Notes: generated by a model not told the origin, from the letters alone. A DNA stretch of 9,085 nt from Chloroflexota bacterium (GCA_016193545.1 JACPSA010000157.1:1-9085), one strand, 5' to 3'; counted from the first letter of the stretch, positions 1 through 8,186 are shown. Numbers and translations: made by a program.

Positions 1-107
1 ACGCCGATGTGGTCATCGATAATGACGGCGACCTTAACCAGATGAAGTCAAAAGTGCGGGAGCAATGGGCCAGGCTCCACAATACACCCCCCTTGACAAA
101 GATTTAA
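1..107 (+). CDS. coaE: Dephospho-CoA kinase, C-terminal end (partial, 5' end outside the window)
   Basis: Reading from base 3, the frame stays open for 34 codons and ends at TAA (105-107). The peptide begins ADVVIDNDGDLNQMKSKV and continues with REQWARL. This matches the family's usual C-terminal pattern of A-D-x-V-I-D-N-x-G followed by an amphipathic helix ending in a W. CoaE phosphorylates the ribose 3' hydroxyl of dephospho-CoA with ATP, the last step of coenzyme A synthesis, in the cytoplasm. The P-loop and substrate-binding parts lie upstream of the window, so catalytic residues cannot be checked. Its last codons (TTG ACA) also form the -35 box of the rpoB promoter. The assignment rests on a short but characteristic tail. 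Another P-loop nucleotide kinase is possible but less likely. Confidence 0.72.
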   Translation, partial: ADVVIDNDGDLNQMKSKVREQWARLHNTPPLTKI

Positions 108-121
108 ATTGGTGGTAGTAT
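93..121 (+). promoter_or_regulatory. Sigma-70 type promoter of rpoBC, overlapping the end of coaE
   Basis: A perfect -35 hexamer TTGACA (93-98) and a -10 hexamer TAGTAT (116-121, 5 of 6 matches to TATAAT) are separated by exactly 17 bases. A TG dinucleotide at 113-114, one base before the -10, makes it an extended -10 promoter as well. The start point should lie near 127-129, giving a leader of about 168 nt. This strength fits a housekeeping operon. The -35 box lies inside the last coaE codons, so the sequence there serves both roles. The call is from sequence only. Confidence 0.85.
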
Positions 122-144
122 TAATAGTTTACAGCTATGCCACT

Positions 145-162
145 TAAATTTTCTAAATTTTC
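145..162 (+). repeat. Two tandem copies of a 9-base AT-rich unit
   Basis: TAAATTTTC occurs at 145-153 and again, without a gap, at 154-162, about 20 bases after the predicted transcription start of rpoBC. The copies are identical. The unit could be a protein-binding site in the early transcribed region or simple AT-rich sequence. Nothing else in the window decides between these. Confidence 0.55.
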
Positions 163-278
163 TCCATTTTATTTCCGATTACCTTGTACCCGTCTATACC
201 CTTCTTCATGCCCGCCGACCGGTCAACGGTCCTATTCTGTATTTTAGCCTCAGTAGACCAGAAATTCTGCCAGTCTGT

Positions 279-284
279 AAGGAG
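279..284 (+). promoter_or_regulatory. Ribosome binding site of rpoB
   Basis: AAGGAG lies 11 bases before the ATG at 296. This is a full match to the anti-Shine-Dalgarno core at slightly long spacing. It favours the ATG at 296 over the in-frame ATG at 305, which would be 20 bases away. Confidence 0.8.
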
Positions 285-295
285 TAGAACTGCCA

Positions 296-3200
296 ATGAT
301 TTCAATGTCACCAGCACGCCCTGAGATGCCTACATCCTCTATTTCCAAAAAATATTATGCCCGGTTACCCCAGATACTCGATGTACCCAACCTGATTCAA
401 GTCCAATTAGACTCATTCCGCTGGTTCCAGGAAGAAGGCCTGAAACAACTGCTGGATGAGATATCCCCCATCAAGGACTTCACCGGCAACCGACTCGAGA
501 TTAGCTTCATCGGCTACGAGTTCCGTGAGCCCCGCCACTCCGAGCAAGAGTGCCGCCAGCGTGACCTGACCTACTCAGCCCCTCTCTATATTAAGGCAAG
601 GTTGCTGATTAAAGACCCGCGGGCTGTTAGCAAAGGGGAAATACCGGAACAGGACATCTTCTTCGGTGACATTCCCCTGATGACGACTAAAGGCACCTTC
701 ATTACCGGTGGCGCTGAAAGAGTCGTCGTCAGCCAGCTACTCCGTTCCCCAGGTGTCTACTTCATGAGCGAAGAAGACCCCTCCAGCGGCCGCAAATTAT
801 GTCGGGCGAAACTCATCCCCAGCCACGGGGCCTGGCTGGAATTCGAGACCGGCCACCCGGATGTAATCTCGGTCAAGATAAACGGCAAAAGGAAGATTCC
901 CGCAACCACACTACTACGCGCTATCGGCTACGGCAGCGATGAAAAACTGCTCAGCCTGTTCGCTAAAGAAGACAATTCTCCGGACCACCAATTTATCAGG
1001 ACAACAATCGACCGTGACCCTCTGGTCAAGAACGAGAATGATGCTTTGATTAGTATTTACCGGAAATTACGCCCCGGTGACCCGCCCAATATTGAAAATG
1101 CCAAAAAACTAATCGACAACATGTTCTTCAGTCCTCTCCATTATGACCTGGGCAACGTCGGACGCTATAAGCTCAATAAGCGGCTGGGACTTAATAATGT
1201 CCCCGATAGTCAGCGGACTTTAACCGGTGAAGATATGGTGGAAATAATCAGGCACATCATCATGATTGATAACGGCACCGACCATGCCGACGATATCGAC
1301 CACCTGGGCAACCGGCGGGTACGCACCGTTGGCGAGCTGATGCAAAACCAGGTCCGCATCGGTTTAATGCGCCTGGAACGGGTTGCCAAAGAGCGGATGA
1401 GCACCATCCCGGCTGAAGCAGTGACGCCCACCGCCCTGATTAATATCCGCCCGGTGGTAACCGCCATCAGGGAGTTCTTCGGCAGCTCGCAGTTATCACA
1501 GTTTATGGACCAGACCAATCCTCTGGCTGAATTAACTCACAAGCGCCGCCTGTCAGCCATGGGCCCAAGAGGACTGTCCCGCGAGCGGGCTGGCTTTGAA
1601 GTGCGCGATGTCCATTATTCGCACTACGGCCGAATCTGCCCCATCGAGACACCGGAGGGACCCAACATCGGTCTCATCGGCTCACTGGCCACCTATAGCC
1701 ACGTTAACCCGTATGGTTTTATCGAGACGCCATACCGCCGGGTTATTTCCGAGGTAAATAGTAACTATGCGAGATTGCTCAACAAAACAATCCGAGAAGC
1801 GGTTCTGGATAAAAAGAAGACCACACTGGTGAAAGCCGGGGCGACCATTACCGCCAAGCATGTCAGCCAGCTGTCCAAGCTACGTTCCATAACAGTCAAA
1901 GTGGTGCCTTTTGTTTCTGACGAAGTAGTCTACCTTTCGGCTGATGAGGAGGACAGATATACCATCGCCCAAGCCAATGCTCGCCTTGACCCCAATAGCC
2001 AATTCGTCGATGAAAAGGTTGAGGTCAGGCTGGGTGGGCGCTACCTGCGAGAAACACCCGATAAAATCGACTTTATGGACGTCTCCCCCAAGCAGATATT
2101 CAGCGTGGCGACATCACTGATACCATTCCTGGAGCATGATGACGCAAACCGCGCCTTGATGGGCTCCAATATGCAACGGCAGGCCGTACCGCTGCTGTCC
2201 CCTAAGGCACCGCTGGTAGCTACCGGCATGGAAGCCGAAGCTGCCAAGCACAGCGGGCAAGTGTTATTGGCTGTCAATGCCGGAGTGGTAACCTCAGCCA
2301 CCGGCTCACAGATTGTAGTGGCTACCGATAAGGGAGGTGAGGATGTATACCCGATAATGAAGTTCGTCCGCACCAACCAGGGAACCTGCATTAACCAGCG
2401 TCCAATAGTGAACAAGGGTGACCGTATCGAGGTGGGACAGTTTCTCGTTGACAGCTCATCTATCGAACAGGGCGAGCTGGCCCTGGGACAGAACGTAACG
2501 TGCGCCTTCATGAGCTGGGAAGGTTACAATTTTGAGGATGCTATCATCATCAGTAACCGCCTGGTTGAACAGGATACGTTTACCTCGATTCATATCGAGA
2601 AACACGAGGTGGAATCTCGGGACACCAAGCTCGGACCTGAAGAAATCACCAGAGACATACCTAATGTCGGCGAGGAAAGCCTGCGAGAGCTGGATGAAAA
2701 TGGCATTATTCGCCTGGGTGCCGGAGTCGGCCCAGACGATATACTGGTTGGCAAAATCACACCGAAGGGAGAGGCCGAACTATCGGCTGAAGAGAAACTG
2801 CTGCGGGCAATCTTCGGTGAGAAAGCCCGGGAGGTCAAGGATACCTCACTGCGCGTGCCTCACGGTGAGTGGGGTAAAGTAATCAATGTGAGGACCTTCT
2901 CCGGCGATGACCTGCCGGCCGGGGTTCACCAATTAGTACAGGTCTGGGTTGCCCAGAAACGAAGAATCGCCGCCGGGGATAAGCTCGCCGGCAGACACGG
3001 TAATAAGGGGGTTGTCTCCATCATAGCCCCGATTGAAGATATGCCCTTCCTCCCTGATGGTACACCGGTAGATGTCATTCTCAATCCTGTCGGCGTTCCA
3101 TCGCGTATGAACATCGGCCAAGTGCTGGAAACTCACCTCGGCTGGGCAGCCCAGATGATGGGCTTCAAAGCATTTACGCCGGTCTTTGATGGTGCCGATG

Positions 3201-4117
3201 ATGTTGCTATTCAGGATGCTCTAGCCCGGACCTGGATAGCCCAGCAAGCCGGGGCAGTCAATCTTGACCCTGACAATAAGAACGCCACCGTGAAAACGGA
3301 ACAGGCTAAAGACTGGGTGAACAGCCGCGGCTATAACGGAGATAAAGTATTCTCTGATGACAACCGTGGACAGGCTAAAGAGGCGTGCCTGCGCCTGTGG
3401 CTGGAAGACATGGGTATCGTCAGTCGAGACCTCAGTCTCGAAAAACTGGAACACGTGGCCAATAAAGTCGGCATAGAAAAGAATCTCCCGTCGCCTATCA
3501 TCGGCAAGGTTGTCCTCCGCGACGGACGCACCGGTGAGGCATTCGATAACCCGATAACCGTCGGCAACGTATATATAATGAAGTTGAACCATCTGGTTGA
3601 AGATAAGGTTCATGCCCGCTCTACCGGACCCTATTCCCTGATTAGCCAGCAGCCTCTGGGCGGTAAAGCCCAATTCGGAGGCCAGCGCTTTGGTGAAATG
3701 GAAGTATGGGCACTGGAAGCCTATGGCACTGCTCACAATCTACAGGAAATCCTGACCATTAAATCGGATGACGTGACCGGCCGGGCTAAAGCTTATGAAG
3801 CCATAGTGAAGAACGAGGATATTCTCCAACCGGGTGTACCCGAATCATTTAAGGTACTGGTAAAAGAACTGCAGAGTCTGGGACTGGCTATCGAGGTAAT
3901 CAACGAAGAGGAAAAAACAACCTTCACCGTAGAAACTGCCAGAGTCCCCAAACTGGAAGTACCCCCTGAAATCAGCCCGGAGGCAACTGGAGGGGATGGA
4001 CAAAAAGAACCGGCAGCCCTCAGCCAGGAAACCAGCAAAGTAGCTCAACTAGAGGCAGAGATTAAAGCTAGTGAAGAGCCAGCGAAAAAAGAGGTAGAGG
4101 TAGAAGAAAATGCTTGA
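296..4117 (+). CDS. rpoB: DNA-directed RNA polymerase subunit beta
   Basis: This encodes the beta subunit (1273 residues), which with beta' forms the catalytic cleft of RNA polymerase. The N-terminal protrusion and lobe (about 20-390) lack the E. coli SI1 insert. The rifampicin region is at 396-427, followed by the GRICPIETPEGPNIGL segment at 445-460. The hybrid-binding domain contains GDKLAGRHGNKG (894-905), with K896 and K904 matching E. coli K1065 and K1073. HARSTGPYSL and GGKAQFGGQRFGEMEVW (1106-1138) mark the C-terminal region that contacts beta'. The flap is about 775-880 and the E. coli SI2 insert is absent. An insert of roughly 70-90 residues relative to Bacillus lies between PVFDGA (962-967) and KVVLRDGRTGE (1071-1081). 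The last 70 residues are a variable acidic tail. In the rifampicin region, E. coli L533 and G536 correspond to M422 and R425. The start at 296 is set by the AAGGAG site. The gene overlaps rpoC by 8 bases. The usual rplL neighbour is replaced by coaE. Confidence 0.99.
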   Translation: MISMSPARPEMPTSSISKKYYARLPQILDVPNLIQVQLDSFRWFQEEGLKQLLDEISPIKDFTGNRLEISFIGYEFREPRHSEQECRQRDLTYSAPLYIKARLLIKDPRAVSKGEIPEQDIFFGDIPLMTTKGTFITGGAERVVVSQLLRSPGVYFMSEEDPSSGRKLCRAKLIPSHGAWLEFETGHPDVISVKINGKRKIPATTLLRAIGYGSDEKLLSLFAKEDNSPDHQFIRTTIDRDPLVKNENDALISIYRKLRPGDPPNIENAKKLIDNMFFSPLHYDLGNVGRYKLNKRLGLNNVPDSQRTLTGEDMVEIIRHIIMIDNGTDHADDIDHLGNRRVRTVGELMQNQVRIGLMRLERVAKERMSTIPAEAVTPTALINIRPVVTAIREFFGSSQLSQFMDQTNPLAELTHKRRLSAMGPRGLSRERAGFEVRDVHYSHYGRICPIETPEGPNIGLIGSLATYSHVNPYGFIETPYRRVISEVNSNYARLLNKTIREAVLDKKKTTLVKAGATITAKHVSQLSKLRSITVKVVPFVSDEVVYLSADEEDRYTIAQANARLDPNSQFVDEKVEVRLGGRYLRETPDKIDFMDVSPKQIFSVATSLIPFLEHDDANRALMGSNMQRQAVPLLSPKAPLVATGMEAEAAKHSGQVLLAVNAGVVTSATGSQIVVATDKGGEDVYPIMKFVRTNQGTCINQRPIVNKGDRIEVGQFLVDSSSIEQGELALGQNVTCAFMSWEGYNFEDAIIISNRLVEQDTFTSIHIEKHEVESRDTKLGPEEITRDIPNVGEESLRELDENGIIRLGAGVGPDDILVGKITPKGEAELSAEEKLLRAIFGEKAREVKDTSLRVPHGEWGKVINVRTFSGDDLPAGVHQLVQVWVAQKRRIAAGDKLAGRHGNKGVVSIIAPIEDMPFLPDGTPVDVILNPVGVPSRMNIGQVLETHLGWAAQMMGFKAFTPVFDGADDVAIQDALARTWIAQQAGAVNLDPDNKNATVKTEQAKDWVNSRGYNGDKVFSDDNRGQAKEACLRLWLEDMGIVSRDLSLEKLEHVANKVGIEKNLPSPIIGKVVLRDGRTGEAFDNPITVGNVYIMKLNHLVEDKVHARSTGPYSLISQQPLGGKAQFGGQRFGEMEVWALEAYGTAHNLQEILTIKSDDVTGRAKAYEAIVKNEDILQPGVPESFKVLVKELQSLGLAIEVINEEEKTTFTVETARVPKLEVPPEISPEATGGDGQKEPAALSQETSKVAQLEAEIKASEEPAKKEVEVEENA
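4091..4100 (+). promoter_or_regulatory. Ribosome binding site of rpoC, inside the rpoB tail
   Basis: Two GAGG cores (4091-4094 and 4097-4100) lie in the codons for the acidic C-terminal tail of beta. The second is 9 bases before the rpoC ATG at 4110. The rpoC start codon precedes the rpoB stop (TGA, 4115-4117), so ribosomes ending rpoB are positioned to restart on rpoC. This would help keep beta and beta' equal in amount. Confidence 0.75.
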
Positions 4118-7100
4118 AGTTAATGATTTTGATGCGGTTCGTATTTCTCTGGCTTCACCAGAGCAAATCAGAAGCTGGTCCTACGGTGAGGTAATTAAAC
4201 CGGAGACCATCAACTACCGGACTCTGAAACCAGAGAGGGACGGACTTTTCTGCGAGAGAATCTTCGGTCCAACTAAAGACTTCGAATGCTTCTGTGGGAA
4301 GTATAAAAGAATACGCTATAAGGGAGTAATCTGTGATAAGTGCGGCGTTGAGGTAGCTCAATCCAAAGTACGCCGGGAACGGATGGGACACATTGAGTTA
4401 GCCTGTCCCGTGAGTCATGTCTGGTTTGCCAAAGGAGTACCCAGCCGATTAGGGTTATTGCTTGACCTGTCGCCAAGAAACCTGGAACGTGTTATCTACT
4501 TCTCCCATTATATTATTACCTCTATCAACGAGGAGTCACGCCAGGAAACAATCAAACAACTAGAGGAAACCATCTCACAGAAAATAACCGAGAGCCTGGA
4601 AGCACTCGAGGCTAAAATAACCGAGATGAAGAAAGCATCAGTAGATGAAGTGAACCAGCTCCGGCGAAACTGGGAAGAGGAAAAGAAACAGCTCGAAGAG
4701 CAACTTTCCACCGAGCTAGAACAGATAAAGGACCTACGCTTACAGATGTTACTTACCGAAAACCAGTACCAGGAACTACATGAAAAATTTGGCCAGGTTT
4801 TTGAGGCGGGGATGGGGGCTGAGGCCATCTACAAGCTGAGCAAGGAGATTAACCTTAACGAATTACGCAACCAATTAATCCAGGAAACCCACTCTAATTC
4901 AGGGCAGCGCCGCAAGAAGGCAAGTAAGCAGCTGCAGGTAGTAGAAGCTTTCCGGCGCAGCAACAGCAAGCCGGAGTGGATGATTATCACGGTGCTACCG
5001 GTATTGCCCCCTGACCTCCGGCCGATGGTTCAGCTGGATGGCGGCAAGTTCGCCATCAGTGGCATTAACGACCTGTACCGGCGCGTTATCAACCGCAACA
5101 ACCGACTACGCCATTTAATTGAAATCGAAGCACCCGAAATTATCATCCGCAATGAGAAACGGATGCTTCAGGAAGCAGTTGATTCACTTATCGATAATGG
5201 CCGGAGGGGACAATCCTTCTCTACCAGTGGTGGCAATCACAAACTGAAATCATTATCAGACATGCTCCGGGGCAAACAGGGCCGTTTCCGCCAGAACCTG
5301 CTGGGTAAGCGGGTCGACTATAGTGGACGCTCCGTTATTGTTGTTGGACCTGAACTCAAGCTTCACCAGTGCGGTCTACCCAGACGCATGGCACTGGAGT
5401 TATTTAAACCCTTTGTTATGCACCGACTGATGGCACAGGACCTGGCCCACAACATTAAGAGCGCCCGACGGCTGGTAGAGAGGGCTAAACCCGAAGTGTA
5501 TGACATACTTGAAGAAGTCTGCAAGGAACGGCCGGTGTTACTTAACAGGGCTCCCACCCTGCACCGCCTCAGCGTTCAAGCCTTCGAGCCAGTACTTATC
5601 GATGGTAGCGCTATCCAGCTCCACCCTCTGGTGTGTACTGCTTTTAATGCCGATTTCGATGGCGACCAGATGGCTGTTCACATCCCCCTCTCCAAAGCTG
5701 CCGTGAAAGAAGCCCGGGATATAATGCTCAGCATCCACAATATTCTGCTGCCGAGCTGTGGTGAACCGGTAGTAACCCCAACCCTGGATATGGTTCTCGG
5801 CTGCTACTACCTGACAACTATCAGACCTGGAATTAAGGGGGAAGGCAGAATCTTCGGCAGCTTCGAAGAGGCGAAACTCTCTTATGAACTGGGGGCTGTG
5901 GATTTCAGAGCTGAGATTGAAGTCAGGGACCAGAAAAAAGATGGGACAAGGATTAAGACCAGCGTTGGGCGCATCCTTTTCAATGAGATTTTACCTCCAC
6001 AACTAGGTTTCTACAACAAAGTGATTGATAAATCGAGCATAAAACGAATAGTCACCGATTGCTCCAAACTACTGACCAATGAAGAGATGGCAACGGTACT
6101 CGATAACATAAAACAGCTAGGCTTCCGCTTTGCCACCAGATCAGGCACCACCATTGCTATGAGCGATATCAAAGTCCCTGACAGCAAACCAGAGCTACTG
6201 GCAGAGGCAGAGGCTGAAACTGCCGCAATTGAAAACCAGTATCACCGCGGCTTAATTACCGAAGATGAAAGGTACAACGGTGTCGTCGGAGTGTGGACGG
6301 AAGCCACTGAAAAAATTACCGACGCTATCTCCGGGAGTCTTGACCGCTACGGTGGCATCTATATGATGGCGACATCAGGCGCCAAAGGCAACATTTCCCA
6401 GATTAGGCAGATGGCCGGTATTCGGGGTTTGATGACCAACCCCTCGGGCAGAATAATCGACTTTCCAATCAAGTCGAGCTTCCGTGAAGGACTTAGCGTG
6501 CTGGAATACTTTATCTCGACCCATGGTGCACGCAAAGGACTGGCTGATACCGCCCTGAGGACATCGGAAAGCGGTTACCTTACCAGACGCCTCATCGACG
6601 CCTCTCATGATGTCATCATCTTTGATGAAGACTGCGGGACTGCCGATGGCACCTGGATATCCGAACCAAAGGAAAAGGAGCTACTGCCATCATTCGCCGA
6701 GCGCATAATCGGCCGGTTAGCCGCCGCTAAAGTAGTTAACTCTCAAACCGGCGAAATTATCGTCGACCGTAATGAGGAAATCGATGAACTGAAAGCAAAT
6801 GCAATCATTGCTGCCGGGATAACTTCTGTCTATGCCCGGTCTCCACTCAGCTGTCAGTCCCGGCGGGGAATCTGCCAGCGCTGCTACGGCCGGGACCTCA
6901 GCCGCGGACACGTGGTTGACCTCAATACTGCAGTGGGCATAATTGCTGCCCAGAGCATTGGGGAACCAGGGACACAGCTAACTCTACGCACCTTCCACAC
7001 CGGTGGTGTGGTGGGACTGGACATTACCACCGGTCTGCCCAGAGTAGAAGAGCTTTTCGAAGCCCGGGCACCTAAATCAGCAGCTATCATCTCAGACATC

Positions 7101-8063
7101 AATGGCACCGCTGAAGTAATTCAGGACGATTCCGGAGCCAGAATCCAAATTACCAACTCTGAGATATTCCGTGATGAACACACGCTACCTGCCGGCTGGA
7201 AAGTTGAGGTCGATGATGGCCAATGGGTTGACATTGGCACAGTACTGGCCCATCCAGCACCTAAGAAGGCAGCCAAAGCCAAGTCACCAACTCCAACCGA
7301 TGAGACCCAGGCTATTGTGGCTGGCGCCGCCGGGCAAGTGGCCATTAAGAAGAAACAACTCTCAGTAGTCTATGAGGAAAAAGAGGAACGAGAGTACTTT
7401 GTGCCGGCTACCATCCATATCCGTATTCAGACCGGGGACACGATAAAGGCAGGACAGCAACTAACCGATGGTTCTATCAACCCGCAGGAGATGCTGCATA
7501 TTTTGGGCAAGGACGCCGTCCAGCAATACCTAGTCGATGAAGTACAGAGAGTATACCTCTCCCAGGGAGTAAACATAAACGATAAGCATATTGAAATCAT
7601 CGTCCATCAGATGTTATCTAAAGTCCGCATCGATTCTTCAGGCGACACCGAGCTGATACCCGGAGAGTTAATCGACCGGTTCCAGTATGAGGACATTAAT
7701 GCTGAGGTACTGGCCGAAGGTGGTGAACCAGCCACCGCTCACACAGTACTGCTGGGGACAACCAGAGCCTCACTGAGCACCAGTAGCTGGCTGGCAGCCG
7801 CCTCTTTCCAGGAGACTACCAAGGTACTGACCGAAGCTGCCGTTAGAGGGGCAACAGATAGGCTGGCGGGACTTAAGGAAAACGTGATTATCGGTAGACT
7901 AATCCCGGCTCGCTCTACAGCCTCTGAAGGAATAGTCAAATTAGCCACCGCCGAAGAAACGGAAGAGCTGGCTGAGCCGGAACTAAGCCTGGCAGCCATC
8001 GCACCCGCTGCAGAAGATAAAACGGCTGAAGCCGGCAAAGGTGAAACCGAGCCAAGCACCTAG
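4110..8063 (+). CDS. rpoC: DNA-directed RNA polymerase subunit beta'
   Basis: This encodes the beta' subunit (1317 residues), which carries the catalytic magnesium site of RNA polymerase. The N-terminal zinc ribbon uses C60, C62, C75 and C78. A highly charged coiled-coil insert occupies about 141-215 of the clamp. The sigma-binding clamp helices (about 313-366) and the switch and lid region (KGKQ-type motif near 388-410) follow. The catalytic loop NADFDGDQ at 513-520 gives D515, D517 and D519. The bridge helix is about 803-836. The second zinc site is C842, C915, C922 and C925. The trigger loop starts around IIAAQSIGEPGTQLTLRTFH (944-963), with H963 matching E. coli H936. It runs straight into DITTGLPRVEELFEAR, so the E. 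coli SI3 insert is absent. The trigger-loop position equal to E. coli M932 is leucine (L959). The conserved end is ENVIIGRLIPA (1257-1267), followed by an Ala/Glu-rich tail of 50 residues. The frame is intact and no key residue is missing. Confidence 0.99.
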   Translation: MLEVNDFDAVRISLASPEQIRSWSYGEVIKPETINYRTLKPERDGLFCERIFGPTKDFECFCGKYKRIRYKGVICDKCGVEVAQSKVRRERMGHIELACPVSHVWFAKGVPSRLGLLLDLSPRNLERVIYFSHYIITSINEESRQETIKQLEETISQKITESLEALEAKITEMKKASVDEVNQLRRNWEEEKKQLEEQLSTELEQIKDLRLQMLLTENQYQELHEKFGQVFEAGMGAEAIYKLSKEINLNELRNQLIQETHSNSGQRRKKASKQLQVVEAFRRSNSKPEWMIITVLPVLPPDLRPMVQLDGGKFAISGINDLYRRVINRNNRLRHLIEIEAPEIIIRNEKRMLQEAVDSLIDNGRRGQSFSTSGGNHKLKSLSDMLRGKQGRFRQNLLGKRVDYSGRSVIVVGPELKLHQCGLPRRMALELFKPFVMHRLMAQDLAHNIKSARRLVERAKPEVYDILEEVCKERPVLLNRAPTLHRLSVQAFEPVLIDGSAIQLHPLVCTAFNADFDGDQMAVHIPLSKAAVKEARDIMLSIHNILLPSCGEPVVTPTLDMVLGCYYLTTIRPGIKGEGRIFGSFEEAKLSYELGAVDFRAEIEVRDQKKDGTRIKTSVGRILFNEILPPQLGFYNKVIDKSSIKRIVTDCSKLLTNEEMATVLDNIKQLGFRFATRSGTTIAMSDIKVPDSKPELLAEAEAETAAIENQYHRGLITEDERYNGVVGVWTEATEKITDAISGSLDRYGGIYMMATSGAKGNISQIRQMAGIRGLMTNPSGRIIDFPIKSSFREGLSVLEYFISTHGARKGLADTALRTSESGYLTRRLIDASHDVIIFDEDCGTADGTWISEPKEKELLPSFAERIIGRLAAAKVVNSQTGEIIVDRNEEIDELKANAIIAAGITSVYARSPLSCQSRRGICQRCYGRDLSRGHVVDLNTAVGIIAAQSIGEPGTQLTLRTFHTGGVVGLDITTGLPRVEELFEARAPKSAAIISDINGTAEVIQDDSGARIQITNSEIFRDEHTLPAGWKVEVDDGQWVDIGTVLAHPAPKKAAKAKSPTPTDETQAIVAGAAGQVAIKKKQLSVVYEEKEEREYFVPATIHIRIQTGDTIKAGQQLTDGSINPQEMLHILGKDAVQQYLVDEVQRVYLSQGVNINDKHIEIIVHQMLSKVRIDSSGDTELIPGELIDRFQYEDINAEVLAEGGEPATAHTVLLGTTRASLSTSSWLAAASFQETTKVLTEAAVRGATDRLAGLKENVIIGRLIPARSTASEGIVKLATAEETEELAEPELSLAAIAPAAEDKTAEAGKGETEPST

Positions 8064-8102
8064 AGACTGTCTGGCACGGCTATCCGACTAAGGCAATTGA
8101 TA

Positions 8103-8142
8103 TGAGTCGCCATAGCTTAGATTATGGCGACTCAATCTTTTT
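8103..8142 (+). terminator. Intrinsic terminator of the rpoBC operon
   Basis: A perfect 12-base-pair stem pairs TGAGTCGCCATA (8103-8114) with TATGGCGACTCA (8123-8134) across an 8-base loop. Three bases later comes a run of five T (8138-8142). It lies 40 bases after the rpoC stop codon. The 5' side is not A-rich enough to call it bidirectional, and no gene enters from the other side. It separates rpoBC transcription from ruvB, which has its own promoter. Confidence 0.93.
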
Positions 8143-8186
8143 ACGGCCGATTTATCCACTGGAGTTCACCTCGGCTTTATATCAAA

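Larger units (their letters stand above)
127..295 (+). promoter_or_regulatory. Untranslated leader of the rpoBC mRNA
   Basis: This stretch between the predicted start point and the rpoB start codon has no supported gene. It is pyrimidine-rich from about 149 to 240. It contains a tandem 9-base repeat (145-162). A small inverted repeat GACCG/CGGTC (217-221 and 227-231, 5-base loop) is present. A second weak stem (AGAC 255-258 with GTCT 273-276, and CAG 259-261 with CTG 267-269 inside) ends just before the ribosome binding site. I see no terminator-like stem followed by a T run and no ribosomal-protein L10 type leader that I can recognise. A regulatory role is possible but unproven. Confidence 0.5.

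Noticed and set aside
137..247. Possible 36-codon leader peptide beginning ATG at 137
   Set aside because: It has no ribosome binding site, and the ATG would lie only about 10 bases from the predicted transcript start. Its composition looks random.
208..324. Possible 38-codon upstream frame from ATG 208 overlapping the rpoB start
   Set aside because: It has no Shine-Dalgarno sequence, and it would interfere with a well-formed rpoB start.
2041..2511. Minus-strand frames within rpoB, such as this 156-codon one, and similar frames in rpoC
   Set aside because: They lie opposite highly conserved polymerase coding sequence, resemble no protein I know, and lack start signals. They are by-products of codon bias.
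2532..2882. Plus-strand alternative frame of 116 codons inside rpoB
   Set aside because: It is out of frame with the beta coding sequence, which is fully conserved here. There is no independent evidence.
4085..4117. A6 run near the rpoB end as a frameshift site giving a fused beta-beta' protein
   Set aside because: The codon phase is AAA AAA G, not the A AAA AAG pattern. The rpoC frame also has a TAG at 4101-4103, so a normal restart at the overlapping ATG is simpler.
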